From Actinomycetota bacterium (lineage in GTDB: Bacteria > Actinomycetota > Actinomycetes > Actinomycetales > Kineosporiaceae), in assembly GCA_030837505.1 (NCBI GenBank), contig JAUPKJ010000035.1, positions 1 to 37,632 on the forward strand: DNA of 37,632 nucleotides, written 5' to 3'. Positions within the stretch are counted from its first letter, which is position 1. The number at the start of each line of letters is the position of its first letter. Shown here piece by piece: positions 25,004-33,725 of this stretch. Below the pieces are notes generated by a model that saw nothing but the letters and a program-made list of their open reading frames with translations, ran no database searches and was not told the origin of the DNA. The translations under genes and the position numbers were made by a program.

Positions 25004-25920
25004 GTGTGTCGACGCCGGTGGGCTCGGCCGTCCCCGAGCACGAAGGTGCCGGCGGGTGGCGGCACCGGTTGGCAGAGCGCGGGATCGACCGGCAGCTGTG
25101 GTTGCTCGCCCCGGCCGTCGTCTTCGTCGTGCTCCTGTTTCTGTACCCCTTCTTCTATGGTCTGCAGCTGTCCTTCCAACCGAACGAGGGCGGCCCGTTC
25201 TCCGACTACGACCGCTTCTTCAGTGATGCCTACCAGCGGGACACGATCGGCACGACTTTGAAGTTGTCGCTGCCGGCGGCACTGTTCAACGTGCTGGCCG
25301 CCGTGCCCCTGGCCTACCGGATGCGGGGGCGCTTCCGCGGCAAGCGGCTCGTGACGACTGTGCTCGTGGTCCCGATCACTCTGGGCACGGTGCTCACGGC
25401 CGAGGGACTGTTGAACTACCTGGGCCCGGCGGGCTGGTTCAACCGGATCCTGATGGATCTGCATCTGGTCCACGAGCCCGTGACGCTCATCCACAACTAC
25501 TGGGGTGTCTTCTTCTCCCTCGTCATCACCGGGTTCCCGTTCGCCTTCCTGCTCATCCTCAGCTATCTGTCGGGGATCGACCCCTCGCTGGAGCGGGCTG
25601 CTGCCACCATGGGGGCCGGTTGGTGGCAGAGGTTCCGGCGGATCACGCTGCCGTTGCTGACGCCGGGCCTGGCCACGACCTTCTGCCTGACGTTCGTACT
25701 GGCGTTCAGCGTGTTCCCCTCGGCGATCCTCGTCGGCAACCCTGCCGGATCGACCCGGGTGATCTCGATCGCGGCCTACCAGGCGGCCTATGAGCAGTAC
25801 GACTATCCCTACGCCTCGGCCATCGCAATGGTCATGGGGCTGGTGGAGCTCGCTGTGATCGCACTGGTGCTGCTGTGGCGCACGACTCTGTTCAAGGGTT
25901 CGACGGGAGGCAAGGGCTGA
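25000..25920 (+). CDS. ABC transporter permease (PotB-like)
   Basis: This is a 306-residue membrane protein with about six helices, the first being LWLLAPAVVFVVLLFLYPFFYG. The EAA loop that docks on the ATPase reads LERAAATMGAGWWQRFRRITLPLL, close to the consensus EAA---G---------I-LP. It belongs to the binding-protein-dependent permeases of the spermidine/iron group. GTG 25000 overlaps the ATPase stop (GTGA) and is chosen for coupling; GTG 25006 is equally possible and would remove two residues. No strong ribosome binding site is seen. Confidence 0.87.
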   Translation: MSVSTPVGSAVPEHEGAGGWRHRLAERGIDRQLWLLAPAVVFVVLLFLYPFFYGLQLSFQPNEGGPFSDYDRFFSDAYQRDTIGTTLKLSLPAALFNVLAAVPLAYRMRGRFRGKRLVTTVLVVPITLGTVLTAEGLLNYLGPAGWFNRILMDLHLVHEPVTLIHNYWGVFFSLVITGFPFAFLLILSYLSGIDPSLERAAATMGAGWWQRFRRITLPLLTPGLATTFCLTFVLAFSVFPSAILVGNPAGSTRVISIAAYQAAYEQYDYPYASAIAMVMGLVELAVIALVLLWRTTLFKGSTGGKG

Positions 25921-26819
25921 TGGCCGTCACGGACACTCTCGCCGGATCCGACGTCGCGGGGACCGCGGACGAGCCGACGGCCCCGCGGGGGAAGCGCCGG
26001 TTCGTCGCCTCCCCGGCGGCCTGGTTGGTCTGGGGCGTCGTCGTCTTCTTCTTCGTGAATCTGGCGGCCCTCGTCGGTTCGGTGCTGGTCAATTCCTTCG
26101 CCCGCCAATGGTTCGGCACCTGGCTGCCGAACGGTTGGACCACCAAGTGGTACAGCCAGGCCTGGGACTCCTTCGGCCTGCTGCACGTGATCGTGGTGAC
26201 TTTGCAGGTCTCCGGGCTGGTGGTCGGGATCTCTCTGCTCATCGGGGTGCCGGCGTCGTTCGTGCTGGCGCGGAGGTCCTTCCCCGGCAAGTCGCTGGTG
26301 TTCTTCGCCTTCCTGTTGCCGATCATGATGCCGCCCATCACCTATGGGATCCCGCTGGCGACGGTGCTCTACAAGTACGAGTTGGCGGGAACCATGACCG
26401 GGGTCGTGCTGGCGAACCTGGTGCCGTCGGTGCCGTTCGTGATCCTCACGATGACGCCGTTCGTCGAACAGGTCGATCGCAGGATCGAGGACGCCGCGCG
26501 TATGTGCGGGGCGGGGCTGACCGCGACGTTCACGCGAATCCTTGCCCCGCTGCTGCTCCCGGGCATCCTCGCGGCCGGGATCCTCGTACTGGTGCGGACC
26601 GTCGCCATGTTCGAACTGACCTTCCTGACGGCGGGACCGGATTCACAGACCCTTGTCGTGGCTCTGTACTACTCGATGTCCGCCGCAGGGATCCGGGCCC
26701 AGCAGTCCGTGGACGCGATGGCCGTCATCTACACGTCGATGATGCTGGTCCTGCTCGTGATCGCTCTGAGGTTCGTCAACCCCACCCAGCTGGTGGCCCG
26801 GGTCAAGGAGGAGCAGTAG
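25920..26819 (+). CDS. ABC transporter permease (PotC-like)
   Basis: This 299-residue inner-membrane permease is the second half of the transport channel. It has about six hydrophobic helices (WLVWGVVVFFFVNLAALVG first) and the EAA loop IEDAARMCGAGLTATFTRILAPLLLPG. It pairs with the preceding permease and ATPase. ATG 25920 shares one base with the stop of the upstream gene (TGATG) and has GGGAGGCAAGGG ahead of it. The catabolic genes follow with a two-base gap, so import and catabolism are one transcript. Confidence 0.88.
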   Translation: MAVTDTLAGSDVAGTADEPTAPRGKRRFVASPAAWLVWGVVVFFFVNLAALVGSVLVNSFARQWFGTWLPNGWTTKWYSQAWDSFGLLHVIVVTLQVSGLVVGISLLIGVPASFVLARRSFPGKSLVFFAFLLPIMMPPITYGIPLATVLYKYELAGTMTGVVLANLVPSVPFVILTMTPFVEQVDRRIEDAARMCGAGLTATFTRILAPLLLPGILAAGILVLVRTVAMFELTFLTAGPDSQTLVVALYYSMSAAGIRAQQSVDAMAVIYTSMMLVLLVIALRFVNPTQLVARVKEEQ

Positions 26820-26821
26820 CC

Positions 26822-27415
26822 ATGGACTCCGTCGAGGTGCTGCGGGCGATCTGCGATCAGCGGGTGTTGCCGGTGCTCCGCCTGGATTCGCAGGTCCGGG
26901 CCGTCGAGGCCGCACGCCGGGTCCTGGACGGCGGGCTGCGGGTCGTGGAGCTGACCTGCACGACCCCCGGGTGGGACCTGGCGGTGTCGCACGTGTCGGA
27001 GAGGGGACGGTCCGGCGCCGTGATCGGGGTCGGGACGGTCACCGGGGCCGACGATGCGCGGCGCGCGCTGGACGCCGGGGCGTCCTTCCTGGTCAGCCCC
27101 TATCCGGTGCCTGAGGTCCGCGAGGTGGCGCAGGCCGGGGGGGTCACCTTCCTGGAGGGGTGCTTCTCCGTGGGCGAGCTGGCCGCTGCGACGGCCCGGG
27201 GGCCGGCCAAACTCTTCCCCGCCTCGACCCTGGGGCCCGCCCACCTGCGCAGTGTCCTGCAGGTCCTGCCCGGCGCGACGATCGTGCCCACGGGAGGGAT
27301 CCGTCTGACACAGCTGCGCCCATGGTTCGAGGCCGGTGCGGCCGCCGTCGGGGTCGGCACCGACCTGCTCGTCGGGAACAACCTGGAACGGATCGAGGAG
27401 CTGGTGTCCGCATGA
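26822..27415 (+). CDS. eda: 2-keto-3-deoxy-6-phosphogluconate (KDPG) aldolase
   Basis: This 197-residue class I aldolase cleaves KDPG to pyruvate and glyceraldehyde-3-phosphate. The Schiff-base lysine is Lys130 in PAKLFPAS, and the general-acid Glu43 is in [13 protein letters not shown] and PTGGI, which bind the phosphate end, are also present. Length is normal for the family. ATG 26822 follows AGGAGGAGCAGTAGCC. The stop overlaps the manD start (ATGA). This is the last step of the uronate pathway encoded by the operon; the same enzyme would serve an Entner-Doudoroff route. Confidence 0.92.
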   Translation: MDSVEVLRAICDQRVLPVLRLDSQVRAVEAARRVLDGGLRVVELTCTTPGWDLAVSHVSERGRSGAVIGVGTVTGADDARRALDAGASFLVSPYPVPEVREVAQAGGVTFLEGCFSVGELAAATARGPAKLFPASTLGPAHLRSVLQVLPGATIVPTGGIRLTQLRPWFEAGAAAVGVGTDLLVGNNLERIEELVSA

Positions 27416-28620
27416 GGATCGCGCAGGCCGAGGTCGTCGTCACCTGTCCCGGTCGCAACTTCGTCACTTTGAAAATCACTACCGAGGACGGCGTGACCGG
27501 GCTGGGGGACGCCACCCTCAACGGCCGGGAGCTCGCGGTCGCCGCCTACCTGTCCGAACACGTCGCACCCGTTCTCGTGGGCCGGGACGCCTCCCGGATC
27601 GAGGACACCTGGCAGTACTTGTTCCAAGGGGCCTACTGGCGCCGCGGCCCCGTGACCATGACGGCGATCGCGGCCGTGGACACGGCCCTGTGGGACATCA
27701 AGGGGAAGGTCGCAGGACTGCCCGTGTACCAGTTGCTCGGTGGGGCCTGCCGGGACGGGGTCACCGTCTACGGCCACGCCAACGGCGACGACGTCGACGA
27801 GCTCCTGGAGCAGGTGGCACGTTTCCGGGACCTGGGCTACCGCGCTGTGCGGGTGCAGGTCGCCGTCCCCGGGATCGAACACTCTTACGGGGTCAGCCGG
27901 GACAAGCTCTTCTACGAACCGGCCGACGCGGCTTCTCCCACGCAGGCGACGTGGAGCACCCAGCGGTATCTGTCCTTCGTACCGAACGCGATCGGCCGGG
28001 TCCGCGAGGAGTTCGGGCCCGAGCTGCGTCTGTTGCACGACGTGCATCACCGGCTCACGCCGATCGAAGCGGCCCGGTTGGGCAAGGCCCTGGAGCCGTA
28101 CGGCCTGACCTGGTTGGAGGACCCGGTGCCCGCCGACCTCCAGGAGGGCTTCCGGCTCCTCCGCCAGCACACCACCGTTCCGATCGCCGTCGGGGAGGTC
28201 TTCTCCAGCATCTGGGACTGCCACCAGCTGATCCGGGAACAGCTGATCGACTACATCCGGACGACGGTCGTGCACGCCGGGGGGATCAGCCACCTGCGCA
28301 GGATCTTCGACCTGGCGGCCCTGCACCACGTGCGCAGTGGTTCGCACGGGGCGACGGATCTGTCCCCCGTGGCCATGGCAGCGGCCCTGCACGTCGACCT
28401 GTCGATCCCGAACTTCGGTCTGCAGGAGTACATGCGGCACACCGACGAGACCGACGCGGTGTTCCCCCACACCTATCGGTTCGAGGAAGGCTGTCTCCAC
28501 CCGGGCGAAGCTCCCGGACTGGGGGTCGAACTGGATCTGGAGGCCGCGGCCCGGTACCCGTACCGGGCGGCCCAGTTGCCCACCAACCGTCTGGAGGACG
28601 GGACGGTCCACCCGTGGTGA
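27412..28620 (+). CDS. manD: D-mannonate dehydratase ManD (enolase superfamily)
   Basis: This 402-residue protein dehydrates D-mannonate to 2-keto-3-deoxygluconate. The Mg2+ ligands fall at Asp210 (LLHDVH), Glu236 (WLEDPVP) and Glu262 (VGEVFSS). The catalytic set Arg147, Tyr159 and His212 is present at the same positions as I recall for the characterised Novosphingobium ManD. The N-terminal capping domain has [21 protein letters not shown]. Some ManD-family members have very low activity, but here the pathway context supports true function. It substitutes for the unrelated UxuA. ATG 27412 overlaps the aldolase stop; its own stop overlaps the kinase start (GTGA). Confidence 0.93.
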   Translation: MRIAQAEVVVTCPGRNFVTLKITTEDGVTGLGDATLNGRELAVAAYLSEHVAPVLVGRDASRIEDTWQYLFQGAYWRRGPVTMTAIAAVDTALWDIKGKVAGLPVYQLLGGACRDGVTVYGHANGDDVDELLEQVARFRDLGYRAVRVQVAVPGIEHSYGVSRDKLFYEPADAASPTQATWSTQRYLSFVPNAIGRVREEFGPELRLLHDVHHRLTPIEAARLGKALEPYGLTWLEDPVPADLQEGFRLLRQHTTVPIAVGEVFSSIWDCHQLIREQLIDYIRTTVVHAGGISHLRRIFDLAALHHVRSGSHGATDLSPVAMAAALHVDLSIPNFGLQEYMRHTDETDAVFPHTYRFEEGCLHPGEAPGLGVELDLEAAARYPYRAAQLPTNRLEDGTVHPW

Positions 28621-29600
28621 ACGGTCCGGGGGATCGTGAGCAGTACGACGTCCTCGTACTCGGGGAGGTCCTGGTCGAACTGTCGTCGGACGGTCCGTGG
28701 GAGGACGGCGCCACCGTTCGGCTGGGGTTCTCGGGCGACGCCCTCAACGCGGCGGCCGCCGCAGCCGCGGCCGGGGCTCGTACGGGGCTGCTGGCACGGG
28801 TCCCCGACGACGAATTGGGTGATCGGATCGTCGCGAAGATCTCCGACCTCGGGGTGTGCACGGACCTGATTCGTCGATTTCCCGGCCAGCACGGGATCTA
28901 CCTGCAGCGGGCGGATCCGAGCGGGACCCTCAGCTTCTTCTATGCCCGCTCGGGCAGCGTGGGCTCGCAACTGTGTCCCGGAGACCTGCCGCGGCCTGTC
29001 CTCGAACGGGCCGGGGTGGTGCTGGCCAGTGGTATCGCCTGTGCGATCTCCGACTCGGCTGCCGCGGCCGTCCTGGAGGCGTCCCGGCTGGCCCGCCGCT
29101 TCGTCTACGACCCCAACTGGCGCCCTGCCCTGATCTCCGCAGGGCGCGCTGCCGAGGGGCTCAGGCTCCTGGCCCCCCGGGCCGCCCTGGTGACGCCCTC
29201 CTGGCCGGGAGAGATCTCGGCTCTCCTGGCGCCCGTGCCGGCGACCGGAGCGCTGCGGACCCCGGCGGAAGCTGCGGCGGCCGTGCTCGGCCTGGGGGCC
29301 GGAGCTGTCGCGGTGACCTGTGGATCGGAGGGCGTCGTACTGGACACGGGTCCTGGGCCTGTACGAATTCCCGCCTGTACACCGCCCGCAGTGGTTGACC
29401 AGACCGGAGCGGGGGACGTTCTGGCCGGCGCGGTCTCGGCCCGTTGGGCCCTGGGGGACGATCTGCCGGAGGCCGTCCGTCTCGGCAGTGCTGCGGCAGC
29501 ACTGTCCTTGGCGGGAGCGGGGGGCACGGGACACCTCCCCTCCCTGGAGGAGACCCGGCTGCTGGCTCGGGGTGGGCCTGCGGGGAAGGCCCCTCGATGA
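28617..29600 (+). CDS. kdgK: 2-keto-3-deoxygluconate kinase (PfkB family)
   Basis: This 327-residue sugar kinase phosphorylates KDG to KDPG, linking ManD/UxaA to the aldolase. Sequence features are the opening [31 protein letters not shown] (sugar-binding region), and the PfkB signature [14 protein letters not shown] with catalytic Asp267. A Gln replaces the more usual residue before TGAGD, which is not unusual in the family. GTG 28617 overlaps the manD stop; GTG 28614 is an alternative. The stop overlaps uxaA (ATGA). The specific substrate is assigned from context. Confidence 0.88.
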   Translation: MNGPGDREQYDVLVLGEVLVELSSDGPWEDGATVRLGFSGDALNAAAAAAAAGARTGLLARVPDDELGDRIVAKISDLGVCTDLIRRFPGQHGIYLQRADPSGTLSFFYARSGSVGSQLCPGDLPRPVLERAGVVLASGIACAISDSAAAAVLEASRLARRFVYDPNWRPALISAGRAAEGLRLLAPRAALVTPSWPGEISALLAPVPATGALRTPAEAAAAVLGLGAGAVAVTCGSEGVVLDTGPGPVRIPACTPPAVVDQTGAGDVLAGAVSARWALGDDLPEAVRLGSAAAALSLAGAGGTGHLPSLEETRLLARGGPAGKAPR

Positions 29601-31108
29601 CGGCCCGTGGGCCGACGAATCTCGTCCGTCTGCATCCCGGTGACGATGTGGCCGTCGCCGTTCGGGACCTGCCCGACGGGAGCGGGGGGAAAGTCCCGGC
29701 CGGTCACAAGGTCGCGGTCAGGAACCTGGCGGCCGGAGACCTCGTACGCAAGTACGGACAGGTGATCGGGCAGGCCACCCGACCGATCCGCACCGGGGAA
29801 CACGTCCACAGTCACAATCTGGCGTCACCCGGTGAGGGGCGGGCCCGGCGTCCGGCCGCGCCCGGGCCCTGGGTCCCGCCGCCGCCTCTGCCACGGCCCG
29901 CGGCGGACCTGCCTCGGACCTTCCTGGGGATTCCCCGGGCCGACGGCCGGTTCGCGACCCGGAACGTCATCGCGGTGATGGGCAGCGTCAGCTGCGCGAC
30001 GTCCGTTGTGCGCGCCGTGGCGGCCCGTTGCGCGTCGAGGCTGCCCGAGGGCGTGGACGCCGTCGTCCCCCTCACCCATCCGGGGGGCTGCGGCACGGCC
30101 TCCCACGGCCGGGGGTGGGAGGTCCTGCGCAGAACTCTCCTGGGGTACGCGCGCAACCCCAATGTGGGCGGCCTGCTGCTGGTCGGGCTCGGCTGTGAGG
30201 TGAACGCCGTCCACGGCCTGCTGGCGGAGCTGGACCGGTCGCAGGGCCCCCCGGCCGCCGGCCTGACGATCCAGGACTCCGGCGGTTCGTCGGCCTCGGT
30301 CGAGGCCGGCGAAAGGCTGGTCCACGAACTGGCCCGCTCGATCGGCGACGTCGTGAGGGTCCCGGCCGGGGTCGAACATCTGGTCGTCGGACTGCAGTGC
30401 GGGGGTTCGGACGCCTGGTCCGGGGTGAGTGCGAATCCGGTCCTCGGCTCTGCCGTGGATCTGCTGGTGGCGGCCGGGGGAACGGCTGTGCTGGCCGAGA
30501 CCCCCGAGATCTTCGGTGCCGAACATCTCCTGGCCGCAAGGTCCCTGACCCCCCACGTCGCGGCCGCCCTGCTGGAACGCGTGGAGTGGTGGCGGCAGTA
30601 CACCGCGGACAACGGCGTAGCCCTGGAGGCCAACCCCTCCCCGGGGAACCACGCCGGTGGGATCACCACGATCCGGGAGAAGTCCCTCGGCGCGGTCTCC
30701 AAGGCGGGCCGGGCACCTCTGACGGCAGTGCTCGACTACGCGGAGCAGATCCCCCGCACAGGGCTGGTCTTCATGGACACGCCCGGCTACGACCCGGTGT
30801 CCCTCACCGGGCTCGTCGCCGGTGGCGCCACCCTGATCTGTTTCACGACAGGGAGAGGCACCGTGCTCAGCAGCCGGATGGTCCCCACCGTGAAAATCGT
30901 CTCGAACAAGGCGACGGCCCGACGGTTGGCACACGACATCGACCTGGACTGTTCCGGGATCGTCACGGACGGCGACGGGGTACTCCCCTGGGGCAGACGC
31001 TTGTACGACCTGATGCTCCGGACCGCCACCGGCCGACGCTCCAGCGGGGAGAACATCGGTCTCGACGGAGAGGAACTGGTCCCGTGGCAGCTCGGAGCGG
31101 TGTTGTGA
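29597..31108 (+). CDS. uxaA: Altronate dehydratase-type enzyme (UxaA family)
   Basis: This is a 503-residue UxaA/GarD-type dehydratase. The N-terminal SAF domain (about 1-75: VRLHPGDDVAVAVRDL, VPAGHKVAVRNLAAGD) is joined by a Pro-rich linker to the catalytic part. That part starts FLGIPRADGRFATRNVIAVM and continues with THPGGCGTASHG, VGLGCEVNAV, LQCGGSDAWSGVSANP, ETPEIFGAEHLL and NPSPGNHAGGITTIREKSLG. It turns D-altronate into 2-keto-3-deoxygluconate, the galacturonate branch parallel to ManD, or acts on a related aldarate. ATG 29597 overlaps the kinase stop. The linker is longer and more Pro-rich than usual as far as I can judge. Confidence 0.88.
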   Translation: MTARGPTNLVRLHPGDDVAVAVRDLPDGSGGKVPAGHKVAVRNLAAGDLVRKYGQVIGQATRPIRTGEHVHSHNLASPGEGRARRPAAPGPWVPPPPLPRPAADLPRTFLGIPRADGRFATRNVIAVMGSVSCATSVVRAVAARCASRLPEGVDAVVPLTHPGGCGTASHGRGWEVLRRTLLGYARNPNVGGLLLVGLGCEVNAVHGLLAELDRSQGPPAAGLTIQDSGGSSASVEAGERLVHELARSIGDVVRVPAGVEHLVVGLQCGGSDAWSGVSANPVLGSAVDLLVAAGGTAVLAETPEIFGAEHLLAARSLTPHVAAALLERVEWWRQYTADNGVALEANPSPGNHAGGITTIREKSLGAVSKAGRAPLTAVLDYAEQIPRTGLVFMDTPGYDPVSLTGLVAGGATLICFTTGRGTVLSSRMVPTVKIVSNKATARRLAHDIDLDCSGIVTDGDGVLPWGRRLYDLMLRTATGRRSSGENIGLDGEELVPWQLGAVL

Positions 31109-32607
31109 ACGGTCGTCCCGGCCCTCGTCTGACCTCGGCCCGTCTCGCCGAAGTGATCGCGGGCCCGGACGTGGCCCTGCCGGCCCGGCGTCCGGACCGC
31201 ACGGGAATCGTGCATCTGGGGATCGGGGCCTTCCACCGCGCCCACCAGGCAGTGTTCACCGAGGACGCCGCGGCGCTCACGGGGGAGGGCTGCTGGGGAA
31301 TCTGCGGGGTCACCCTGCGGTCGGCCTCCGTCGTGGAGCAACTGGAGCCCCAGGACTGCCTGTACACCGTGTTGCAGCAGGGGGCGGGGGCCCGCACGGC
31401 CCGGGTCGTCGGCTCGGTGAGGGAGGTTCTGTTCGCGAAGGCCGACCCGAACGCCGTCCCCGAACGGATCGCCGACCCGGCGGTGCACGTCGTGACCCTG
31501 ACGGTCACGGAGAAGGGATACCGGCGGGGCGCCGACGGTGGACTGGATCTTGACGATCCGGTGGTGCACGCCGATCTGGGGCGGGATCCGGCGGGGCCGC
31601 GCAGCGTCGTCGGTTTGCTGGTGGCCGGGCTCGAACAGCGGCTGAGGGCGGGGGGAGAGCCCCTGAGCGTCGTCTGCTGCGACAACCTCACGGCCAACGG
31701 CCGGATCCTGCGCCGACTGGTATTGGACTTCTGTTCGGCTTCGGGTCCGGGCGGGACGGCGGCGAGGGAAGATCTCGCACGGTGGGTGGACGACCGGGTG
31801 AGCTTTCCCTCCACCGTGGTCGACCGGATCGTGCCCGCCACGACCGAGCAGGACCGCCGGACGGTCTGCGAGTTGCTCGGGGTCCAGGACGAAGGGGTCG
31901 TCGTTGCCGAGCCCTTCCGGCAATGGGTGATCGAGGACTCCTTCGCCGGGGCCCGCCCCTCCTGGGAACTCGCGGGTGCCCTCCTGGTCGGCGACGTGGC
32001 GCCGTGGGAGGCCGTGAAACTGCGTCTGTTGAACGCGACCCACTCGACGCTGGCCTACCTGGGTGCCCTCAGGGGGTACGAGACCGTGGCCCGGGCCGTG
32101 GCAGACCCCGAGCTGGAGAGGGTCGCCCGCGAACTGATGTCCCAGGACGCAGCTGCGACGCTGCGGGTGCCCGAGGGCCTGGACGTGGCCGACTACTGCG
32201 AACAGGTGATGGAACGTTTCGCCGATCCCGCTCTGAGGCACAGGACGACCCAGATCGCCATGGACGGCTCGCAGAAGCTGCCCCTACGGCTGCTGGGGAT
32301 CATTTCAGAACGCTTGGCGGCGGGAGAGAAACCACTGCGGGCGGCACTCGGGGTGTCGGCCTGGATGGTCTACGTGGCGAGGGCTGCTGCCGGGCAGAGT
32401 GCCCCGGGCGGTTTGTCCCTGCCCCTGCAGGACCCTCTCCGGGACCGGCTGTGTTCGGTGGCGACGGCCGGATCCACCCCCCGCCGTCTGGTCGAGGGGC
32501 TGCTGGGGATCCCGGAGATCTTCGGGGCGGAGCTTCCGGAGGACACCGCGTTCCGGAGCCTGCTCACGGAGCAGGTGACGGCTCTCGGAGCCGGCCGCCT
32601 GCCCTGA
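31105..32607 (+). CDS. uxuB: D-mannonate oxidoreductase / fructuronate reductase (mannitol dehydrogenase family)
   Basis: This 500-residue polyol/uronate dehydrogenase has the NAD-binding GIGAFHRAHQAVF (residues 39-51), VCCDNLTANG, and the family catalytic triad Lys305-Asn310-His313 in KLRLLNATHST. It reduces D-fructuronate to D-mannonate with NAD(P)H. Because only one such reductase is in the operon alongside both ManD and UxaA, it may also take tagaturonate, or a UxaB lies elsewhere. GTG 31105 overlaps the uxaA stop (GTGA). It is the last gene of the transporter-catabolic operon, and no clear terminator follows before the CsoR-type operator. Confidence 0.9.
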   Translation: MNGRPGPRLTSARLAEVIAGPDVALPARRPDRTGIVHLGIGAFHRAHQAVFTEDAAALTGEGCWGICGVTLRSASVVEQLEPQDCLYTVLQQGAGARTARVVGSVREVLFAKADPNAVPERIADPAVHVVTLTVTEKGYRRGADGGLDLDDPVVHADLGRDPAGPRSVVGLLVAGLEQRLRAGGEPLSVVCCDNLTANGRILRRLVLDFCSASGPGGTAAREDLARWVDDRVSFPSTVVDRIVPATTEQDRRTVCELLGVQDEGVVVAEPFRQWVIEDSFAGARPSWELAGALLVGDVAPWEAVKLRLLNATHSTLAYLGALRGYETVARAVADPELERVARELMSQDAAATLRVPEGLDVADYCEQVMERFADPALRHRTTQIAMDGSQKLPLRLLGIISERLAAGEKPLRAALGVSAWMVYVARAAAGQSAPGGLSLPLQDPLRDRLCSVATAGSTPRRLVEGLLGIPEIFGAELPEDTAFRSLLTEQVTALGAGRLP

Positions 32608-32626
32608 CCGGCCACACTGCCCACGC

Positions 32627-32673
32627 ATACCCCCTGGGGTATACTCACCAGTGAGATCCCCCCTTCGGGGATC
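32627..32673 (+). promoter_or_regulatory. CsoR-family-type operator, -10 box and leader hairpin
   Basis: ATACCCC-CT-GGGGTAT (32627-32642) is a perfect 7-bp inverted repeat of the type bound by CsoR/RicR/CstR repressors (Cu(I) or persulfide sensors). It overlaps a good -10 box, TATACT (32640-32645); the -35 is weak (CTGCCC, 32617-32622). A leader hairpin, GATCCCC (32655-32661) with GGGGATC (32667-32673), follows before the small Cys-rich gene. No csoR gene is in the window. Confidence 0.7.
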
Positions 32674-32701
32674 CTTTCCGACACTGTGAGGAGAGTCCGA
32701 C

Positions 32702-32818
32702 ATGTGCAGCACGGTCGCGTGCCCCACCTGCAAGAAGATCACCTGGACCGGCTGCGGCAGGCATGTCGAGGAGGCCTTGGCTCCGGTCCCCCCGGAGAAT
32801 CGCTGCACCTGCCGCTGA
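32702..32818 (+). CDS. 38-residue Cys-rich mini protein (zinc-ribbon-like)
   Basis: The ORF encodes a 38-residue protein with six cysteines: MCSTVACPTCKK, a central TWTGCGRHVEE and a final NRCTCR. The CPTC and CTC pairs look like a small zinc ribbon or a thiolate metal site. It resembles short, widely conserved actinobacterial proteins of unknown function (pattern recognition, not a search). A GGAG ribosome binding site precedes ATG 32702, with a CsoR-type operator and -10 box upstream, so copper or sulfide stress induction is plausible. A function in binding or buffering Cu(I) or Zn, or as a redox peptide, is inference. Confidence 0.7.
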   Translation: MCSTVACPTCKKITWTGCGRHVEEALAPVPPENRCTCR

Positions 32819-33652
32819 GCGTCCGGACCCACGCCCGCCCGTCCCTCCCGTCGGGAAACCACGTCGGACGAGAAACTTCCCCACGGATCCGAGAAGCCAC
32901 AGGCCGAGCCCGGCGCTCGTCCCGGCACTCGTCCCGGAGCCCGTTCAGCTCGCCGGGCACACCGAATCCGGACATTCGAACGGGTCCGTTCCGGATTCTC
33001 CAAATGCATTTTGCCCCATTCTGCACCTTTCCCTGCGTGCAATGTTTTTTTGCGCAACTTTTCCCCGGGGTAGGTCCTGAGCCCTCCCGGACTACCGGGC
33101 GGATCAGCCCTCCCACCGCTCGGCGGTGCCCTGGACGCGTAGCTTTCAACCCCGGGTTCCCCGCCGCGTACGGACAAACATGAAAAGGATCGCTCCCGGC
33201 AGGACACCGGAGCGAGTTCGAGCAACCGCGTTCCGTATCGGGGGGCATTCCCTCGGGCAGCTCCGATCGGCGAAACAGGAACAGGAATCGGGAAACAGCC
33301 GAATCAATACCGATCTGCCTGTCCGCCTCCGGGAGAGAGATCCTTCCCCGCAGCGCCCGGACCTTTCATGAAGATTCCCCGAGATCCCGGTTCCACGACA
33401 TCCGCGAGCCCTGCGCTCTACACTTTCCACGTCGTCCCACTGTTCGCAGGGACGTGATGGTATTTGCATGCCGACGACTCTTCCCGTCCTCATGCTTGCC
33501 GATCGATCAACCGTGCCGTGGTATGACGAGAAGGTCCTGGACCGAGCATTCGTCGAGTGTCCGCGCGACTGCGGACAGGAATCCCCGAGATCTGATCCAC
33601 CCGTTGACCCAGGTATCCGCGGGGTCCACGGAATCAGCCGGACATACCATCC
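32819..33652. other. Long intergenic region without supported genes
   Basis: About 830 bases between the mini Cys protein and the first DUF4360 promoter. Several short open frames exist, but none shows family features or a matching ribosome binding site. The stretch around 33000-33060 is locally T-rich (a run of seven T) in otherwise GC-rich DNA. A 12-bp triple repeat lies at 32909-32944. It could hold an untranslated RNA or decayed sequence; I see no direct sign of either. Confidence 0.5.
32909..32944. repeat. Three 12-bp tandem repeats
   Basis: CCCGGCGCTCGT, CCCGGCACTCGT and CCCGGAGCCCGT lie end to end just downstream of the mini Cys-rich gene. The role is unknown. Confidence 0.6.
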
Positions 33653-33682
33653 TTGACCAGGACAAAGAGATAACGTTAGCAT
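33653..33682 (+). promoter_or_regulatory. Promoter of the first DUF4360 gene
   Basis: TTGACC (33653-33658) and TAGCAT (33677-33682) are 18 bases apart. The element and the leader after it (CTCGTCGCG, then ATTCGGAGGGA and the ATG) are nearly identical to those of the second DUF4360 gene. This conservation against unrelated flanks supports a real promoter. Confidence 0.7.
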
Positions 33683-33725
33683 CTCGTCGCGGTCAGCCCA
33701 TTCATGATGATTCGGAGGGAACTTC

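Noticed and set aside
33468-33656. Small open frame just before the first DUF4360 gene
   Set aside because: It runs into the DUF4360 promoter, has no family features and no counterpart before the second copy.
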